Source: DATFVJ01 sp963851085
Lineage (GTDB): Bacteria > Actinomycetota > Actinomycetes > Streptosporangiales > Streptosporangiaceae
Direction: 5' to 3'
Length of the DNA stretch: 64,000 bases
Assembly (NCBI GenBank): GCA_963851085.1
Contig: CAWKNX010000010.1
Location: 186,001-250,000, forward strand
Below are positions 63,758 to 64,000 of this stretch, piece by piece. The translations under genes were made by a program, and so were the position numbers. How positions within the stretch are numbered: position 1 is the first letter of the stretch; each line of letters begins with the position of its first letter. The notes below the pieces were generated by a model. That model made no database searches and was not told where the DNA came from. It saw only the letters and a program-made list of their open reading frames with translations.

Positions 63758-64000
63758 GTGACCCGTACAGGCAACGGCCTGGATCTGCTCGTGGACACAG
63801 GGATTCGGAGCCTCAGTGCTTTGATCGAGGCAGCGAAGCCCAGCACTGGTCCTTGGCCGATCAAGGGAGAAGCCGCTCGGGTGGTCCTACCGCGGTGCCG
63901 ACGGTGTGAATGGCCGGAGTTCGTCCGGGCCGTGCTGCACAATCCCGTAACTCGACTCCGGGACCTCGTTCCAGGCGCCGGGAAGCTCGCTGAGCGGCTC
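63758..64000 (+). CDS. Hypothetical protein, partial at window edge
   Basis: From the GTG at 63758 the frame is open to the window end: TRTGNGLDLLVDTGIRSLSA, LIEAAKPSTGPWPIKGEAAR and VVLPRCRRCEWPEFVRAVLH, 81 codons. Coding character is good and a CxxC pair is present. The family is not recognised and the C-terminus lies outside the window. Confidence 0.55.
   Translation, partial: MTRTGNGLDLLVDTGIRSLSALIEAAKPSTGPWPIKGEAARVVLPRCRRCEWPEFVRAVLHNPVTRLRDLVPGAGKLAERL

Noticed and set aside
1..64000. CRISPR array
   Set aside because: No regularly spaced short repeats were seen beyond the two-copy repeats listed.

Overview
This 64 kb window is very GC-rich, with strongly G/C-biased third codon positions and many overlapping ATGA start-stop junctions. 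It carries actinobacterial gene families: a WS/DGAT acyltransferase remnant, a rifampin phosphotransferase, a DUF2252 protein, F420-type nitroreductase and PNPOx-fold proteins, helix-turn-helix proteins with TPR-like tails, and a LAL-type LuxR regulator. It looks like an accessory chromosomal arm of a filamentous actinomycete (Streptosporangiales, Treboniales or Streptomyces-like). The genus cannot be fixed from the sequence.

Layout. 0-3 kb: tRNA-Glu and a PadR/membrane-protein pair. 3-10 kb: epoxide hydrolase, truncated WS/DGAT and TfoX remnants, SDR and MDR oxidoreductases, a frameshifted regulator and a PIG-L deacetylase. 10-12.8 kb: a decayed toxin-antitoxin locus and a PNPOx-fold protein. 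13-17 kb: a clean four-gene operon (ABC ATPase, permease, histidine kinase, response regulator). 18-21.4 kb: a lower-GC block with an HTH-TPR regulator coupled to an SDR-like protein lacking its catalytic residues, behind an array of TGTCATG motifs. 21.3-24.2 kb: gene fragments. 24-40 kb: a stress and central-carbon set (SulP transporter, GH15, GH13, DHA2-type MFS, DUF7144 protein, LAL regulator, APC permease, CPBP protease). 40-48.9 kb: alpha/beta-hydrolase, DMT transporter, DedA, PAP2 phosphatase, nitroreductase and YdhR-like genes, broken up by a patchwork of fragments at 43.6-45.6 kb. 49-53 kb: more fragments and an intact TIR-NB-ARC-TPR protein. 53.5-57.7 kb: IS110 remnant, rph with an upstream rifamycin-associated element, and an ABC fragment. 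57.9-59.9 kb: YCII protein with a truncated ECF sigma factor, and a decayed HD protein. 59.8-64 kb: glutamate decarboxylase, DUF2252 protein, an MFS scrap and a partial gene.

Two themes stand out. First, a palindromic element of the form TCAYCC-N4-6-GGGTGA recurs 40-145 bp upstream of most genes between 24 and 38 kb, including the LAL regulator, and again upstream of glutamate decarboxylase. This suggests one regulon. Second, the window contains more than fifteen short gene fragments. Several are partial copies of genes intact elsewhere in the same window (SulP, MFS twice, APC permease, amylase C-terminus, DedA), so repeated local duplication and deletion have shaped it. Four otherwise full-length genes carry one clean frameshift each, which could be real decay or sequencing error.
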